A stretch of DNA of 14,186 nt from JBBRHF01 sp038223055. GTDB taxonomy: Bacteria > Actinomycetota > Actinomycetes > JACCUZ01. The notes beneath the pieces are model-generated. The model saw nothing but the letters and a program-made list of their open reading frames with translations. It ran no database searches and was not told where the DNA came from. Below are positions 1 to 8,469 of this stretch, piece after piece (position 1 is the first letter of the stretch; every line of letters starts with the position of its first letter). Location: positions 1-14,186 of the forward strand of contig JBBRHF010000115.1 in NCBI GenBank assembly GCA_038223055.1. Reading direction: 5' to 3'. The position numbers and the translations under genes were made by a program.

Positions 1-518
1 TGCAGTACCCCGTCGAGGTGCCCGGAGTGTCCGTGTCCAACTTCCTGCGTACGGCGAAGACTGCCGTCACCGGTGAGGCACCGAAGCTGCGCACCTGGGT
101 CAAGGAGGTTCGCGAGGCGATGGAACGGCTCTCGGTGGACGCGTCCTTCGCCGAGCGCAGCGTCAACGAGGGCTTCTCGGGCGGGGAGAAGAAGCGCCAC
201 GAGATCCTTCAGCTCGAGCTGCTCAAGCCCAAGGTCGCGATCCTGGACGAGACCGATTCCGGCCTGGACATCGACGCCCTCAAGGTCGTGTCGGAGGGGG
301 TCAACCGGGTGCGCTCCACCGGTGAGGTGGGCGTGCTGCTGATCACCCACTACACCCGCATCCTGCGCTACATCGAGCCCGACTTCGTGCACGTGTTCAT
401 CGACGGGCGCTTCGTCGAGGAAGGCGGCAAGGAGCTGGCCGACCGGCTTGAGGCCGAAGGCTACGAGCGCTTCCTGACTGCCGACAAGGTCAGTGCCGCA
501 AGGGTCACGCCCGCATGA
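1..518 (+). CDS. sufC: SufC, Fe-S cluster assembly ATPase (5' end outside window)
   Basis: SufC is the cytosolic ABC-type ATPase of the SufBCD scaffold that builds Fe-S clusters. Only the C-terminal part is present: the reading frame is open from base 3 (Q-Y-P-V-E...) to the TGA at 516-518, so the true start lies upstream. Seen in the sequence are the SUF-type sequence PGVSVSNFLRTA, the ABC signature FSGGEKKR (about bases 171-194), a Walker B with D-loop (VAILDETDSGLDID) and the H-loop ITHYTRIL. The missing part should hold Walker A. The signature with K-K-R after SGGE and the phrase DETDSGLD are typical of SufC rather than of transport ATPases. Its stop overlaps the sufS start by 4 bases (ATGA, 515-518), indicating translational coupling in one operon, with sufB and sufD expected upstream. 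Confidence 0.97.
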   Translation, partial: QYPVEVPGVSVSNFLRTAKTAVTGEAPKLRTWVKEVREAMERLSVDASFAERSVNEGFSGGEKKRHEILQLELLKPKVAILDETDSGLDIDALKVVSEGVNRVRSTGEVGVLLITHYTRILRYIEPDFVHVFIDGRFVEEGGKELADRLEAEGYERFLTADKVSAARVTPA

Positions 519-1810
519 TTGTCGCCGAGCACGCGACCGAGCTGGCGTCAGGGGTTCTCGACGTCGACTCCATCCGGCGTGACTTCCCGATCCTCGGGCG
601 CACCGTGCACGGCGACCGACCCCTGGTCTACCTCGACAACGCGGCCACCTCGCAGAAGCCGACCCAGGTGCTCGAAGCCCTGACCGACTACTACGCGATG
701 CACAACGCCAACGTCCACCGCGGCATCCACGTCCTGGCCGAGGAGGCCACCGCGCTCTACGAGAGCGCCCGGGACAAGGTGGCCAGGTTCATCAACGCCC
801 CCGACCGGGCCGAGGTGATCTTCACCAAGAACTCGACTGAGGCGCTCAACCTGGCCGCCAACGTGCTGGCGTGGGGCGGGCTGGCCGGTGCGTTCGACGC
901 GCGACGCGGCCTCGGGCCCGGCGACGAGGTGGTGATCACCGAGATGGAGCACCACTCCAACATCGTGCCCTGGCAGCTGGCCGGCGCGCGCAGCGGTGCG
1001 ACGCTGAAGTGGTTCGGCCTCACCGACGAGGGGCGCCTCGACCTGGGCGACATCGACGCGGTGATCACCGAGCGGACCCGGGTGGTGTCCTTCGTGCTCG
1101 TGTCCAACATCCTGGGCACGGTCAACCCGGCCGCCGCGATCATCGCCCGGGCCCGCGAGGTCGGGGCGGTCGTCGTCGTGGACGCATCCCAGGCGGCCCC
1201 GCACATGGTGCTCGACGTGGCCGCCCTCGGTGCCGACCTGGTCGCCTTCACCGGCCACAAGATGTGCGGCCCCACCGGCATCGGGGTGTTGTGGGGACGC
1301 CGAGAGCTCCTCGAGGAGTTGCCGCCGTTCCTCGGCGGCGGGGAGATGATCGAGACCGTCGAGATGTCCGGCTCGACCTTTGCCGAACTGCCGTTCAAGT
1401 TCGAGGCCGGCACTCCGCCGATAGCCCAGGCGGTCGGGCTCGGTGCGGCCGTCGACTACCTGACGGCGGTCGGTATGCCCGCCGTACAGGCCCATGAGCA
1501 TGCGATCACGGCTTACGCCTTGGACCGGCTGCAGTCGGTCGAGGGGCTGCGGATCATCGGCCCGGCGACCCCGGAGGACCGGGGTGCGGCCATCTCGTTC
1601 GTGTTCGCCGATCTGCATCCCCACGACGTGGGCCAGGTGCTCGACGACCTGGGCATCGCGGTGCGTGTGGGCCACCACTGCGCGCGACCGGTCTGCGCGC
1701 GGTTCGGCGTGACGGCGACCACCCGCGCGTCGTTCTACCTCTACTCCACGCCCGCCGAGGTCGACGCGCTGGTCGACGGGCTGGGCCATGTGCGGAGGTT
1801 CTTCCGATGA
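515..1810 (+). CDS. sufS: SufS, group II cysteine desulfurase
   Basis: A 431-residue PLP enzyme that takes sulfur from L-cysteine as a persulfide for Fe-S assembly. Landmarks seen: an N-terminal segment typical of group II desulfurases (YLDNAATSQKP, 39-49), E-x-HHSN near 144-149, the PLP-binding Asp in VVDASQ (D223), the Schiff-base lysine in FTGHKMCGPTG (K249), and the catalytic cysteine in RVGHHCARP (C389). The conserved Arg of TTRAS (R404) follows. Length is normal for the family. The ATG at 515 overlaps the sufC stop and its Shine-Dalgarno match (AAGGG about 12 bases upstream) is weak, so re-initiation after sufC is likely. The stop in turn overlaps sufU (1807-1810). The partner in this operon is SufU, not SufE, as usual in Gram-positive bacteria. 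Confidence 0.97.
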   Translation: MIVAEHATELASGVLDVDSIRRDFPILGRTVHGDRPLVYLDNAATSQKPTQVLEALTDYYAMHNANVHRGIHVLAEEATALYESARDKVARFINAPDRAEVIFTKNSTEALNLAANVLAWGGLAGAFDARRGLGPGDEVVITEMEHHSNIVPWQLAGARSGATLKWFGLTDEGRLDLGDIDAVITERTRVVSFVLVSNILGTVNPAAAIIARAREVGAVVVVDASQAAPHMVLDVAALGADLVAFTGHKMCGPTGIGVLWGRRELLEELPPFLGGGEMIETVEMSGSTFAELPFKFEAGTPPIAQAVGLGAAVDYLTAVGMPAVQAHEHAITAYALDRLQSVEGLRIIGPATPEDRGAAISFVFADLHPHDVGQVLDDLGIAVRVGHHCARPVCARFGVTATTRASFYLYSTPAEVDALVDGLGHVRRFFR

Positions 1811-2298
1811 GCGCGCCGGGCGCCGGGTCGATGGACTCGCTCTACCAGGAGATCATCCTCGACCACTACCGCAAGCCCCACCACAAGGGCCTGCGCGATC
1901 CTTACGACGCCGAGGTGCACCACGTCAACCCCACCTGCGGGGACGAGGTGACGCTGCGCGTGCACGTCAGCGACGGGGTCGTGCGCGACGTGTCCTACGA
2001 CTCGATGGGCTGCTCGATCTCGCAGGCCTCCACCTCGGTGATGACCGATCTGGTCGTCGGCCGGCCGGTGCCCGAGGCGATGGCCGCGCACGAGGCGTTC
2101 CTGGCGCTCATGCAGTCCCGCGGGGAGGGCCAGCCCGACGAGGACGTGCTCGAGGACGCGGTCGCGTTCACCGGGGTGTCGCGCTACCCCGCCCGGATCA
2201 AGTGCGCCCTCCTCGGCTGGATGGCGTGGAAGGACGCGACGGCCCAGGCCCTTGCCCATTCTGCAGAGTCACCAACCCCTGCGAAGGAGTCGTCATGA
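1807..2298 (+). CDS. sufU: SufU, zinc-dependent sulfur transfer protein
   Basis: A 163-residue IscU-fold protein that accepts persulfide sulfur from SufS and passes it to the SufBCD scaffold. The zinc-site residues are present: C44 and D46 in NPTCGDE, C69 in DSMGCSIS, and C133 in ARIKCALLGW. The long spacing between C69 and C133, and the lack of IscU's LPPVK motif, mark it as SufU rather than IscU. A good ribosome binding site (GGAGG at 1794-1798, 8 bases before ATG) and an ATGA overlap with sufS support the start at 1807; a second Met at residue 9 is the alternative. The C-terminal 15 or so residues after the domain are low complexity and probably disordered. It overlaps sufT by ATGA at 2295-2298. 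Confidence 0.96.
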   Translation: MSAPGAGSMDSLYQEIILDHYRKPHHKGLRDPYDAEVHHVNPTCGDEVTLRVHVSDGVVRDVSYDSMGCSISQASTSVMTDLVVGRPVPEAMAAHEAFLALMQSRGEGQPDEDVLEDAVAFTGVSRYPARIKCALLGWMAWKDATAQALAHSAESPTPAKESS

Positions 2299-2672
2299 CC
2301 CACCCGACCGACACGGCCGCCGAGCCGGCGACCGATGTCACACCTGCCAGCGCACCGGCCGGCAAGGCGAAGGTCGAGGATGTCGAGGAGGCCATGCGTG
2401 ACGTCGTTGACCCCGAGCTCGGCATCAACGTGGTCGACCTCGGTCTCGTCTACGGCGTGCACGTCGATGACGCCAACCACGCGACCATCGACATGACGCT
2501 GACCTCCGCCGCCTGCCCGCTCACCGACGTCATCGAGGACCAGACCAACCAGGCGCTCGAGGGCTTGGTCGAGTCGGTCCGGATGAACTGGGTGTGGATG
2601 CCGCCGTGGGGCCCGGACAAGATCACCGACGACGGCCGCGAGCAGCTGAGGGCGCTCGGCTTCAACGTCTGA
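2295..2672 (+). CDS. sufT: SufT / MIP18-family (DUF59) Fe-S maturation factor
   Basis: A 125-residue DUF59 protein, the usual last gene of actinobacterial SUF operons (Rv1466 in M. tuberculosis). The family helps deliver or mature Fe-S clusters; the exact biochemical step is not settled. Residues 1-25 are an Ala/Thr/Pro-rich extension. The domain starts at VEDVEEAMRDVVDPELGINV and contains the conserved VVDLGLVY segment (47-53) and the T-S-A-A-C-P-L motif with C74, the only cysteine and the expected functional one. The C-terminal W-x-PPW-x-P-D-K-I and LRALGF are also family-typical. AAGGAG at 2284-2289, 5 bases before ATG, fixes the start and overlaps the end of sufU. The next gene faces it with only 7 bases between the stop codons. 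Confidence 0.93.
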   Translation: MTHPTDTAAEPATDVTPASAPAGKAKVEDVEEAMRDVVDPELGINVVDLGLVYGVHVDDANHATIDMTLTSAACPLTDVIEDQTNQALEGLVESVRMNWVWMPPWGPDKITDDGREQLRALGFNV

Positions 2673-2679
2673 GCGCCGG

Positions 2680-3585
2680 TCACGTCGACCAGGTGGTCGT
2701 CCCCGAAGGGATGATGAGGACCGGCACGGGAGAGGCGCGCATGATCTTGCTTGCCGTGGAGCCGAGAAAGACCCGAGCGAGCTGACCGAGGCGGCTGGAC
2801 CCGAAGATCAGGAGGTCATGCCGGCCCCACTCGATGCTGGTCAGCGCGCCGGCCCAGCCCTGACCCCGGCCCACGACTGTCGCGACGTCGTCGACCCCCC
2901 TCGCCCGGCACAAGGCGACCGCCTCCTCGTGCAGGCGCACGGCCCGCTCGGCTACCTCCGCGGAAACCATGTCCTCGGCGTCCATTCCAACCTCGGGCGG
3001 GTACATTGTGGCGGCCCGGGGCACGAAGGTCGCCACCCGCAGTCGGGTGCCGTAGCGGACGGCAAGGTCGCACGCGGCCACCAGTGCCTCGCGGGACTGT
3101 TCCGTTCCGACGAAGGCGCACGTCATCGACGCGAACGGCTCGTGCTCCTCGTTGATGTAGCCGTGCGGAGCCAGTAAGACCGGCACCGGCGAGGAGTGCA
3201 GCAACCGATCCGCGACGCTGCTCATGAGGAAGGATCCTCGGGTCGCGGTCCTGGCGCACCCGAGAAGGAGCACATCCGCGTCCGTCGCCTCGGCGACGTC
3301 GACCAGCCCGGCCGCCACCGAGGTCGACGAGGCTTCGCGGAAGTCCAGCGCCGCCGGGTCGCCGGCAGCCAGCACCGCCGCCGCCTTGACCCGGGCCTCG
3401 GCCGCCACCGCGGCCAGCCAGGTGCGGTACTCCAGGTCCACCCGCTCGATCCCCGGATGATCCGACACCAGCGGCAGCACCGCCACGACGATCAGGTCCG
3501 CCGAGGTGGTCCGCCGCAGGGTCACCGCCAGCGCCAAGGCCTCACCTCCGTCGTCACCACCCCGGTAGCCGACGACCGCCCTCAT
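2680..3585 (-). CDS. Tandem-domain universal stress protein (UspA family)
   Basis: A 301-residue cytosolic protein with two Usp domains, about 1-145 and 150-297. Each begins with a beta strand (MRAVVGYRGGDDG; MTCAFVGTEQSREAL) and ends in the Usp nucleotide-loop region followed by SPVPVLLAP or SPVPVLIIP. Two-domain Usp proteins are abundant in actinobacteria and are often linked to hypoxia, stress or ATP sensing; the specific role here is unknown. The ATP-binding pattern G-x2-G-x9-G-S/T is imperfect in both domains: the second Gly is Arg in each (GCAR and GSSR), and domain 1 has S-S where domain 2 keeps G-S. ATG at 3585 overlaps the permease stop (3582-3584), so it is probably translated from the permease mRNA. 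No strong Shine-Dalgarno is seen. Confidence 0.93.
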   Translation of the reverse strand: MRAVVGYRGGDDGGEALALAVTLRRTTSADLIVVAVLPLVSDHPGIERVDLEYRTWLAAVAAEARVKAAAVLAAGDPAALDFREASSTSVAAGLVDVAEATDADVLLLGCARTATRGSFLMSSVADRLLHSSPVPVLLAPHGYINEEHEPFASMTCAFVGTEQSREALVAACDLAVRYGTRLRVATFVPRAATMYPPEVGMDAEDMVSAEVAERAVRLHEEAVALCRARGVDDVATVVGRGQGWAGALTSIEWGRHDLLIFGSSRLGQLARVFLGSTASKIMRASPVPVLIIPSGTTTWST

Positions 3586-5024
3586 CTGCCGTCTCTCTCG
3601 GTGTTCGCCAGGACCGAATGGGTGCGGCCGTAGGCGAAGTACAGACCCAGTGCCATGACCAGCCAGGGGATGACATAGAGCCAGGTGACCTCGGGAACCG
3701 TCGTGAGCACGTAGAAGCAGGCGACGATCGAGAGGATCGGCACGACGGGATAGAGCGGAACGTGGAAGCCCCGCTGCAGGTCGGGTCTGGTTCGCCGCAG
3801 GATGATGACGGTCGCCGACACCACCGAGAAGGCGGTCAACGTGCCGATACTCACCAGGTCGAAGAGCTTGTCGATCGGCACGAGCGCTGCGAGCAGCGCG
3901 ATGAAGGTGCAGGTCACCAAGGTGTTCCTGACCGGCGACAGCGTCACGGCGTCCACCTGCTTGAACACCTTGGGCAGCATCCCGTCACGCCCCATCGCGA
4001 ACAGGATGCGCGTCTGGCCGTAGATCGTGACCAGCGTGACCGAGAAGATCGAGATCACCGCGCCCGCCGACAAGATGATCGAGGGGATCGTGGATCCGGT
4101 CACGTCTTCCAGGATGGCGGCCAGACCCGCCTCCTGGCCGTCGAAACCGCCGGCCGCCTGGGCGCCCAGAGCGGCGATCGCCACGAGGCAGTAGAACGCC
4201 GTCACGATGACCAGGGCGGAGAGGATCGCCCGGGGCAGGGTCCGGTTGGGCTCCTTGACCTCCTCGCTCGCCGTCGAGACGGCGTCGAGGCCGATGAAGG
4301 TGAAGAAGATCGCCGGCAGGGCCGCTCCGATGCCGGAGATGCCGTGCGGGTTGAAGGGCGACAGGTTGGCGGAGTCGAACCCGACAAAGGCGATGACGAT
4401 GAACATCGCGAGGACGCCCAGCTTGATCATGACCATGATGGCGTTGGCGCGCGCCGACTCCCTCGCGCCGCGAATGAGCAACAGGCAGCACAGGCCGACG
4501 AGGATTACCGCTGGAAGGTTGATGACCCCGGGATCGTCGGTCAACGGCCCGGAGCTGAGCGCGCGCGGCAGCTGGATCCCGAGCACGTCATCGAGCAGGG
4601 CGTTGAAGTACTCGCTCCACCCGACCGCCGTGGCCGCGCCCGCGACGCCGTACTCCAGGATGAGGCACCAGCCGATCAGGTAGGCTGGCAGCTCTCCCAG
4701 GGTCGCGAACGCGTAGGAGTAGGCCGAGCCCGACACGGGGATCGTCGAGGCCACCTCGGCGTAGCACATCGCGGTCAGCCCGGCGACGAGGCCGGTGAAG
4801 AGGAACGACACGATCACGGCTGGACCGGCGTCGGGGACCGTCTGCGCCAGGACGAAGAAGATCCCGGTGCCGATCGTGGCGCCGACGCCGAACATCGTGA
4901 GCTGGAAGACCCCCATGGACCGCTTGAGATGCTCGGCGTCGCCGCCGCCGGCGCTGTCCGAGATCATCTTGTCGATGGACTTCTTGCGCAGGTAGGGACT
5001 CGCGGCCTGCTGACCGGTGCTCAC
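3582..5024 (-). CDS. APC-superfamily amino acid permease (CAT-like)
   Basis: A 480-residue inner-membrane transporter with about twelve hydrophobic helices. Family marks are the unwound TM1 motif GVGATIGTGIFFVLAQ, the YAEVASTIPVSGSAYSYAF segment, and the TM6 region FFTFIGLDAVST followed by SEEVKEPNRTLPRAI. Together these place it with cationic amino acid / polyamine APC transporters such as bacterial YfnA and GkApcT. The substrate cannot be read from sequence. I start it at GTG (5022-5024) because AAGGAG (5032-5037 on the complement) lies 7 bases upstream. The frame stays open to 5171, but that 49-residue extension is Ser/Arg-rich, has no ribosome site and does not look like a transporter N-terminus. 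The downstream universal stress gene overlaps it by 4 bases, forming a two-gene operon. Confidence 0.94.
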   Translation of the reverse strand: MSTGQQAASPYLRKKSIDKMISDSAGGGDAEHLKRSMGVFQLTMFGVGATIGTGIFFVLAQTVPDAGPAVIVSFLFTGLVAGLTAMCYAEVASTIPVSGSAYSYAFATLGELPAYLIGWCLILEYGVAGAATAVGWSEYFNALLDDVLGIQLPRALSSGPLTDDPGVINLPAVILVGLCCLLLIRGARESARANAIMVMIKLGVLAMFIVIAFVGFDSANLSPFNPHGISGIGAALPAIFFTFIGLDAVSTASEEVKEPNRTLPRAILSALVIVTAFYCLVAIAALGAQAAGGFDGQEAGLAAILEDVTGSTIPSIILSAGAVISIFSVTLVTIYGQTRILFAMGRDGMLPKVFKQVDAVTLSPVRNTLVTCTFIALLAALVPIDKLFDLVSIGTLTAFSVVSATVIILRRTRPDLQRGFHVPLYPVVPILSIVACFYVLTTVPEVTWLYVIPWLVMALGLYFAYGRTHSVLANTERDGR

Positions 5025-5221
5025 GTGGCGGCTCCTTGCTGTGGGCAGGTGGAGTTGTGGCAGGGCGACAGACTGGCAGACAACCGCGGAGCACTGTGCC
5101 GTCGACCGCGACGTTGGGCTGGACGTGGCAGACCTGAGCGACGAGGCAGATGAGCACCTGATCTGACGCAACGGCAGTCTCGGGCGCTCGGCCGAAAGAT
5201 CAAGAACCCCAGCGGGCAGAC

Positions 5222-5242
5222 TCGGCGGCGGTCAGCCGCCGA
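5222..5242 (-). terminator. GC-rich hairpin over the ypfJ stop codon, possible terminator
   Basis: An 8-bp perfect stem with a 5-base loop; the loop holds the TGA of the metallopeptidase gene (5232-5234). Only a weak T-rich stretch follows on the minus strand, so it is at best a U-poor actinobacterial-type terminator. The rest of the 5025-5231 spacer shows no gene; it must contain whatever promoter drives the permease, but I see no convincing -35/-10 pair. Confidence 0.35.
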
Positions 5243-6116
5243 ACGTATCGCAGGAGTTGAGGTCCCCGCCGGTGTAGCCGACGAGGAACCACTTCCTGCG
5301 GTCGGCCGCCGATCCATGCGTCCAGGTCTCCGGGTCGACCCGGCCTTGCACCTTGGCCTGGATGCGGTCGTCGCCGACGGCCTGGGCGGCGTTCAGCGCC
5401 TGATCCAGCTGGGCCTCGCTGATCGAGACGTTGCCGCGCCGGTCGGATAGCTTGCTCCATGCGCCGGCGTAGCAGTCGGCCTGCAGCTCCAGGGAGATGG
5501 ACAGCGTGTTTTGCTTCGAGGGGTCGGCCTGCTGGGCCTGGCGCACCTTGGTCTCGGTGCCGAGCAGCGTCTGCAGGTGGTGGCCCGCCTCGTGGGCGAT
5601 GATGTAGGCCTCGGCGAACCGCCCTTCGGCACCGAACTGCGTCTGCAGCTGCTTGAGGAAGCCGATGTCGATGAAGATCTCCTGGTCGGGCGGGCAGTAG
5701 AACGGCCCCACCTGGGAGGACGCGTTGCCGCAGCCGGTCTGCACGCTTTGCTCGAAGAACGCGATCCGGGGCGGCTGGTAGTCGCCGCCGCGCCGCGCGA
5801 ACTCCGCCGCCCACGTCTCGTTGATCTCGTTGTAGACCTTGATCAGATAGCAGTCGTCGAACTTCTCGATCGCGCCGGGGATGTTGCACCGGGCCTCGAG
5901 GTCGGAGGTCGACTCCGCGCCCTGCCCCTGCACCTGCCCGCCTGACGGGATCAGCTGGGTCGACCCCGCCCCGCCGCCGCCGAGGACGTTGACCACCAGG
6001 TAGAACAGCAGGCCGACGATGCCGACCCCGCCGCCGCCGATCGCGAGGCCACCGGCGCTGCGGCCGCGCCGGTCATCGACACCGCCGACGTCGACGTTGT
6101 CGTCGGAAAAGGTCAT
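5232..6116 (-). CDS. ypfJ: YpfJ-type neutral zinc metallopeptidase, membrane-anchored
   Basis: A 294-residue protein of the putative neutral zinc metallopeptidase family (PF04228, YpfJ). After a short acidic/arginine N-terminus there is a Gly-rich transmembrane helix (about 23-46), then an extracytoplasmic catalytic domain. Zinc motif: HEAGH (175-179) within IIAHEAGHHLQ, with the downstream ELQADCYAGAW (from 210) giving the likely third ligand E210. Six cysteines (77, 89, 129, 141, 215, 289) suit disulfides outside the membrane. Family members have no well-established substrate. I chose ATG 6116 because AGGAGG lies 10 bases upstream and because a -10 element sits inside the longer frame that would start at 6155. 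Single-gene unit, divergent from the ABC-F gene. Confidence 0.92.
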   Translation of the reverse strand: MTFSDDNVDVGGVDDRRGRSAGGLAIGGGGVGIVGLLFYLVVNVLGGGGAGSTQLIPSGGQVQGQGAESTSDLEARCNIPGAIEKFDDCYLIKVYNEINETWAAEFARRGGDYQPPRIAFFEQSVQTGCGNASSQVGPFYCPPDQEIFIDIGFLKQLQTQFGAEGRFAEAYIIAHEAGHHLQTLLGTETKVRQAQQADPSKQNTLSISLELQADCYAGAWSKLSDRRGNVSISEAQLDQALNAAQAVGDDRIQAKVQGRVDPETWTHGSAADRRKWFLVGYTGGDLNSCDTFGG

Positions 6117-6138
6117 GGGGGGATCGCCTCCTGCGGGG

Positions 6139-6144
6139 ATCGTA
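6139..6144 (-). promoter_or_regulatory. Candidate -10 element for the ypfJ gene
   Basis: On the minus strand these bases read TACGAT, a good match to the actinobacterial -10 pattern TAnnnT. Transcription would begin near 6132, leaving a leader of about 16 bases that contains the AGGAGG site before ATG 6116. No clear -35 is visible. It overlaps the plus-strand -10 at 6143-6148. Confidence 0.45.
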
Positions 6145-6148
6145 GACT
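6143..6148 (+). promoter_or_regulatory. Candidate -10 element (TAGACT) for the ABC-F gene
   Basis: TAGACT fits the TAnnnT -10 pattern. Expected initiation at about 6154-6155 coincides with an ATG, the layout of leaderless actinobacterial transcripts. The ABC-F start is 87 bases further on, so the mRNA would have a leader that begins with a tiny ORF. No good -35 hexamer is seen. Confidence 0.45.
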
Positions 6149-6153
6149 GGACC

Positions 6154-6174
6154 ATGCCATCGCCGACGTCGTGA
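6154..6174 (+). CDS. Possible leaderless 6-codon leader ORF (MPSPTS)
   Basis: ATG at 6154 lies 5 bases after TAGACT and opens a frame of six codons, M-P-S-P-T-S, closed by TGA at 6172-6174. It has no Shine-Dalgarno and would only be translated if the transcript starts at or next to the ATG. Many ABC-F resistance genes are controlled by short leader peptides through ribosome stalling, and a Pro-containing hexapeptide would suit that. A chance six-codon frame is equally easy to obtain, so this is a hypothesis. Confidence 0.25.
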   Translation: MPSPTS

Positions 6175-6241
6175 ACCTCGCGCTCCTACCCAGTGGACGG
6201 CGCACGCACCCCGACGCAGGACGACGAAGGACCACCACACC

Positions 6242-7843
<1,602 letters not shown>

Positions 7844-7858
7844 GCCCGGCTCCGCGAC

Positions 7859-7876
7859 CCGTGACGCGGGTCACGG
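7859..7876 (+). terminator. Hairpin after the ABC-F gene, possible terminator
   Basis: CCGTGAC / GTCACGG, a perfect 7-bp stem with a GCGG loop, begins 15 bases after the ABC-F stop. A competing 6-bp stem (7856-7861 with 7867-7872) overlaps it. No T tract follows immediately, so strength is uncertain. Confidence 0.4.
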
Positions 7877-7886
7877 CCGGACGGGT

Positions 7887-7940
7887 TTAGTCAAGGCGGG
7901 TGGACTGCCGATACCGGTAAGGACCGGAAGGGCAATCCAC
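7887..7940 (+). promoter_or_regulatory. Structured element / sigma-28-like promoter before the first CAP gene
   Basis: Two readings compete. As DNA, GCCGATA at 7907-7913 matches the -10 half of flagellar-type sigma (FliA/SigD) promoters, with a loosely fitting GTCAAG (7890-7895) upstream. As RNA, 7900-7909 pairs with 7931-7940 (10 bp, one C-A mismatch), enclosing a second stem CCGGT/ACCGG (7914-7918 with 7923-7927) capped by AAGG. The element ends about 14 bases before the CAP gene start, whose ribosome site is GAGGG at 7945-7949. Confidence 0.4.
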
Positions 7941-7954
7941 GCTAGAGGGTTCTC

Positions 7955-8467
7955 ATGTTCCACCGTCTCGCTGTCATGGCGTTGGCGGCCGGCTTGCTGT
8001 TCGCCGGCTCCACCGCGACCACCGATCCCACCACCACAGAGCGGGCTCAGCGGCCCGCCGTCACCCTGGACGCCGTGGCGGTCGCCGCCTCGTCCACGAC
8101 TGCCGCCCGCTACGAGGCCCGCATCGTCACCTTGGTCAACCGGGCGCGCACCGGGCACGGCCTGCGCGCCCTGCGCCCGTCCCCGTGCGCGGACGGCTAC
8201 TCCGAGCGGTGGTCGACGCACATGGCGTCGGTCAGCCGGATGTCCCACCAGTCACAGCGTCCGATCCTGAACGCCTGCCACGCCCGGCAGGTAGGCGAGA
8301 ACGTGGCCTACGGCAACGTGTCCGCGGACACGATGATGTCGATGTGGATGCATTCACCCGGCCACCGCGCGAACATCCTGAAGCGGTCCTTCACCCACAT
8401 CGGCGTGGCCGCTGTGCAGACTTCGTCGGGACGCTGGTGGGGCACCCAGAACTTCGCGACGCTGTAG
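7955..8467 (+). CDS. Secreted CAP/SCP-domain protein, copy 1
   Basis: A 170-residue exported protein. Residues 1-22 form a signal peptide with a short Arg/His n-region and a Leu/Ala core, followed by a Thr/Ala-rich linker to about 50 and then a bacterial CAP domain (YkwD type). CAP cavity residues are visible: H98 in RMSHQS, E115 in GENVAYG and H137 in SPGHRANIL. The C-terminal GRWWGTQNF is the usual last strand. C78 and C108 are likely disulfide-bonded. Bacterial CAP proteins are secreted or cell-wall-associated, with no agreed enzymatic activity. The start ATG has GAGGG 5 bases upstream. The gene faces a paralogous copy; the two domains are clearly similar over their whole length, including the identical stretch AYGNVSAD. 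Confidence 0.93.
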   Translation: MFHRLAVMALAAGLLFAGSTATTDPTTTERAQRPAVTLDAVAVAASSTTAARYEARIVTLVNRARTGHGLRALRPSPCADGYSERWSTHMASVSRMSHQSQRPILNACHARQVGENVAYGNVSADTMMSMWMHSPGHRANILKRSFTHIGVAAVQTSSGRWWGTQNFATL

Positions 8468-8469
8468 GA

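Noticed and set aside
548..1789. A 413-codon minus-strand frame opposite sufS
   Set aside because: Shadow of a highly conserved gene; low-complexity V/G/H/R composition and no ribosome binding site.
3618..5153. A 511-codon open frame on the plus strand opposite the amino acid permease
   Set aside because: Its translation is rich in R, G, D, H and Q with no domain, while the minus strand encodes a clear APC transporter. Long antisense frames are expected in GC-rich genes.
5025..5171. A 49-residue N-terminal extension of the permease
   Set aside because: Ser/Arg-rich with no similarity to transporters; the GTG at 5024 has a well-placed AAGGAG.
6117..6155. A 13-residue N-terminal extension of the metallopeptidase
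   Set aside because: It would begin upstream of the candidate -10, while ATG 6116 has AGGAGG before it.
7941..7951. GCTAGAGGGTT also found at 9281-9291 ahead of pgsA
   Set aside because: An 11-base identity is expected by chance many times in a window of this size, and the two contexts otherwise differ.
7911..7954. A known riboswitch (c-di-AMP ydaO type or c-di-GMP-I) before the CAP gene
   Set aside because: Conserved core sequences of those aptamers are absent; only short resemblances such as GGGCAATCCACGC to the c-di-GMP-I core are seen, without the intervening helix.
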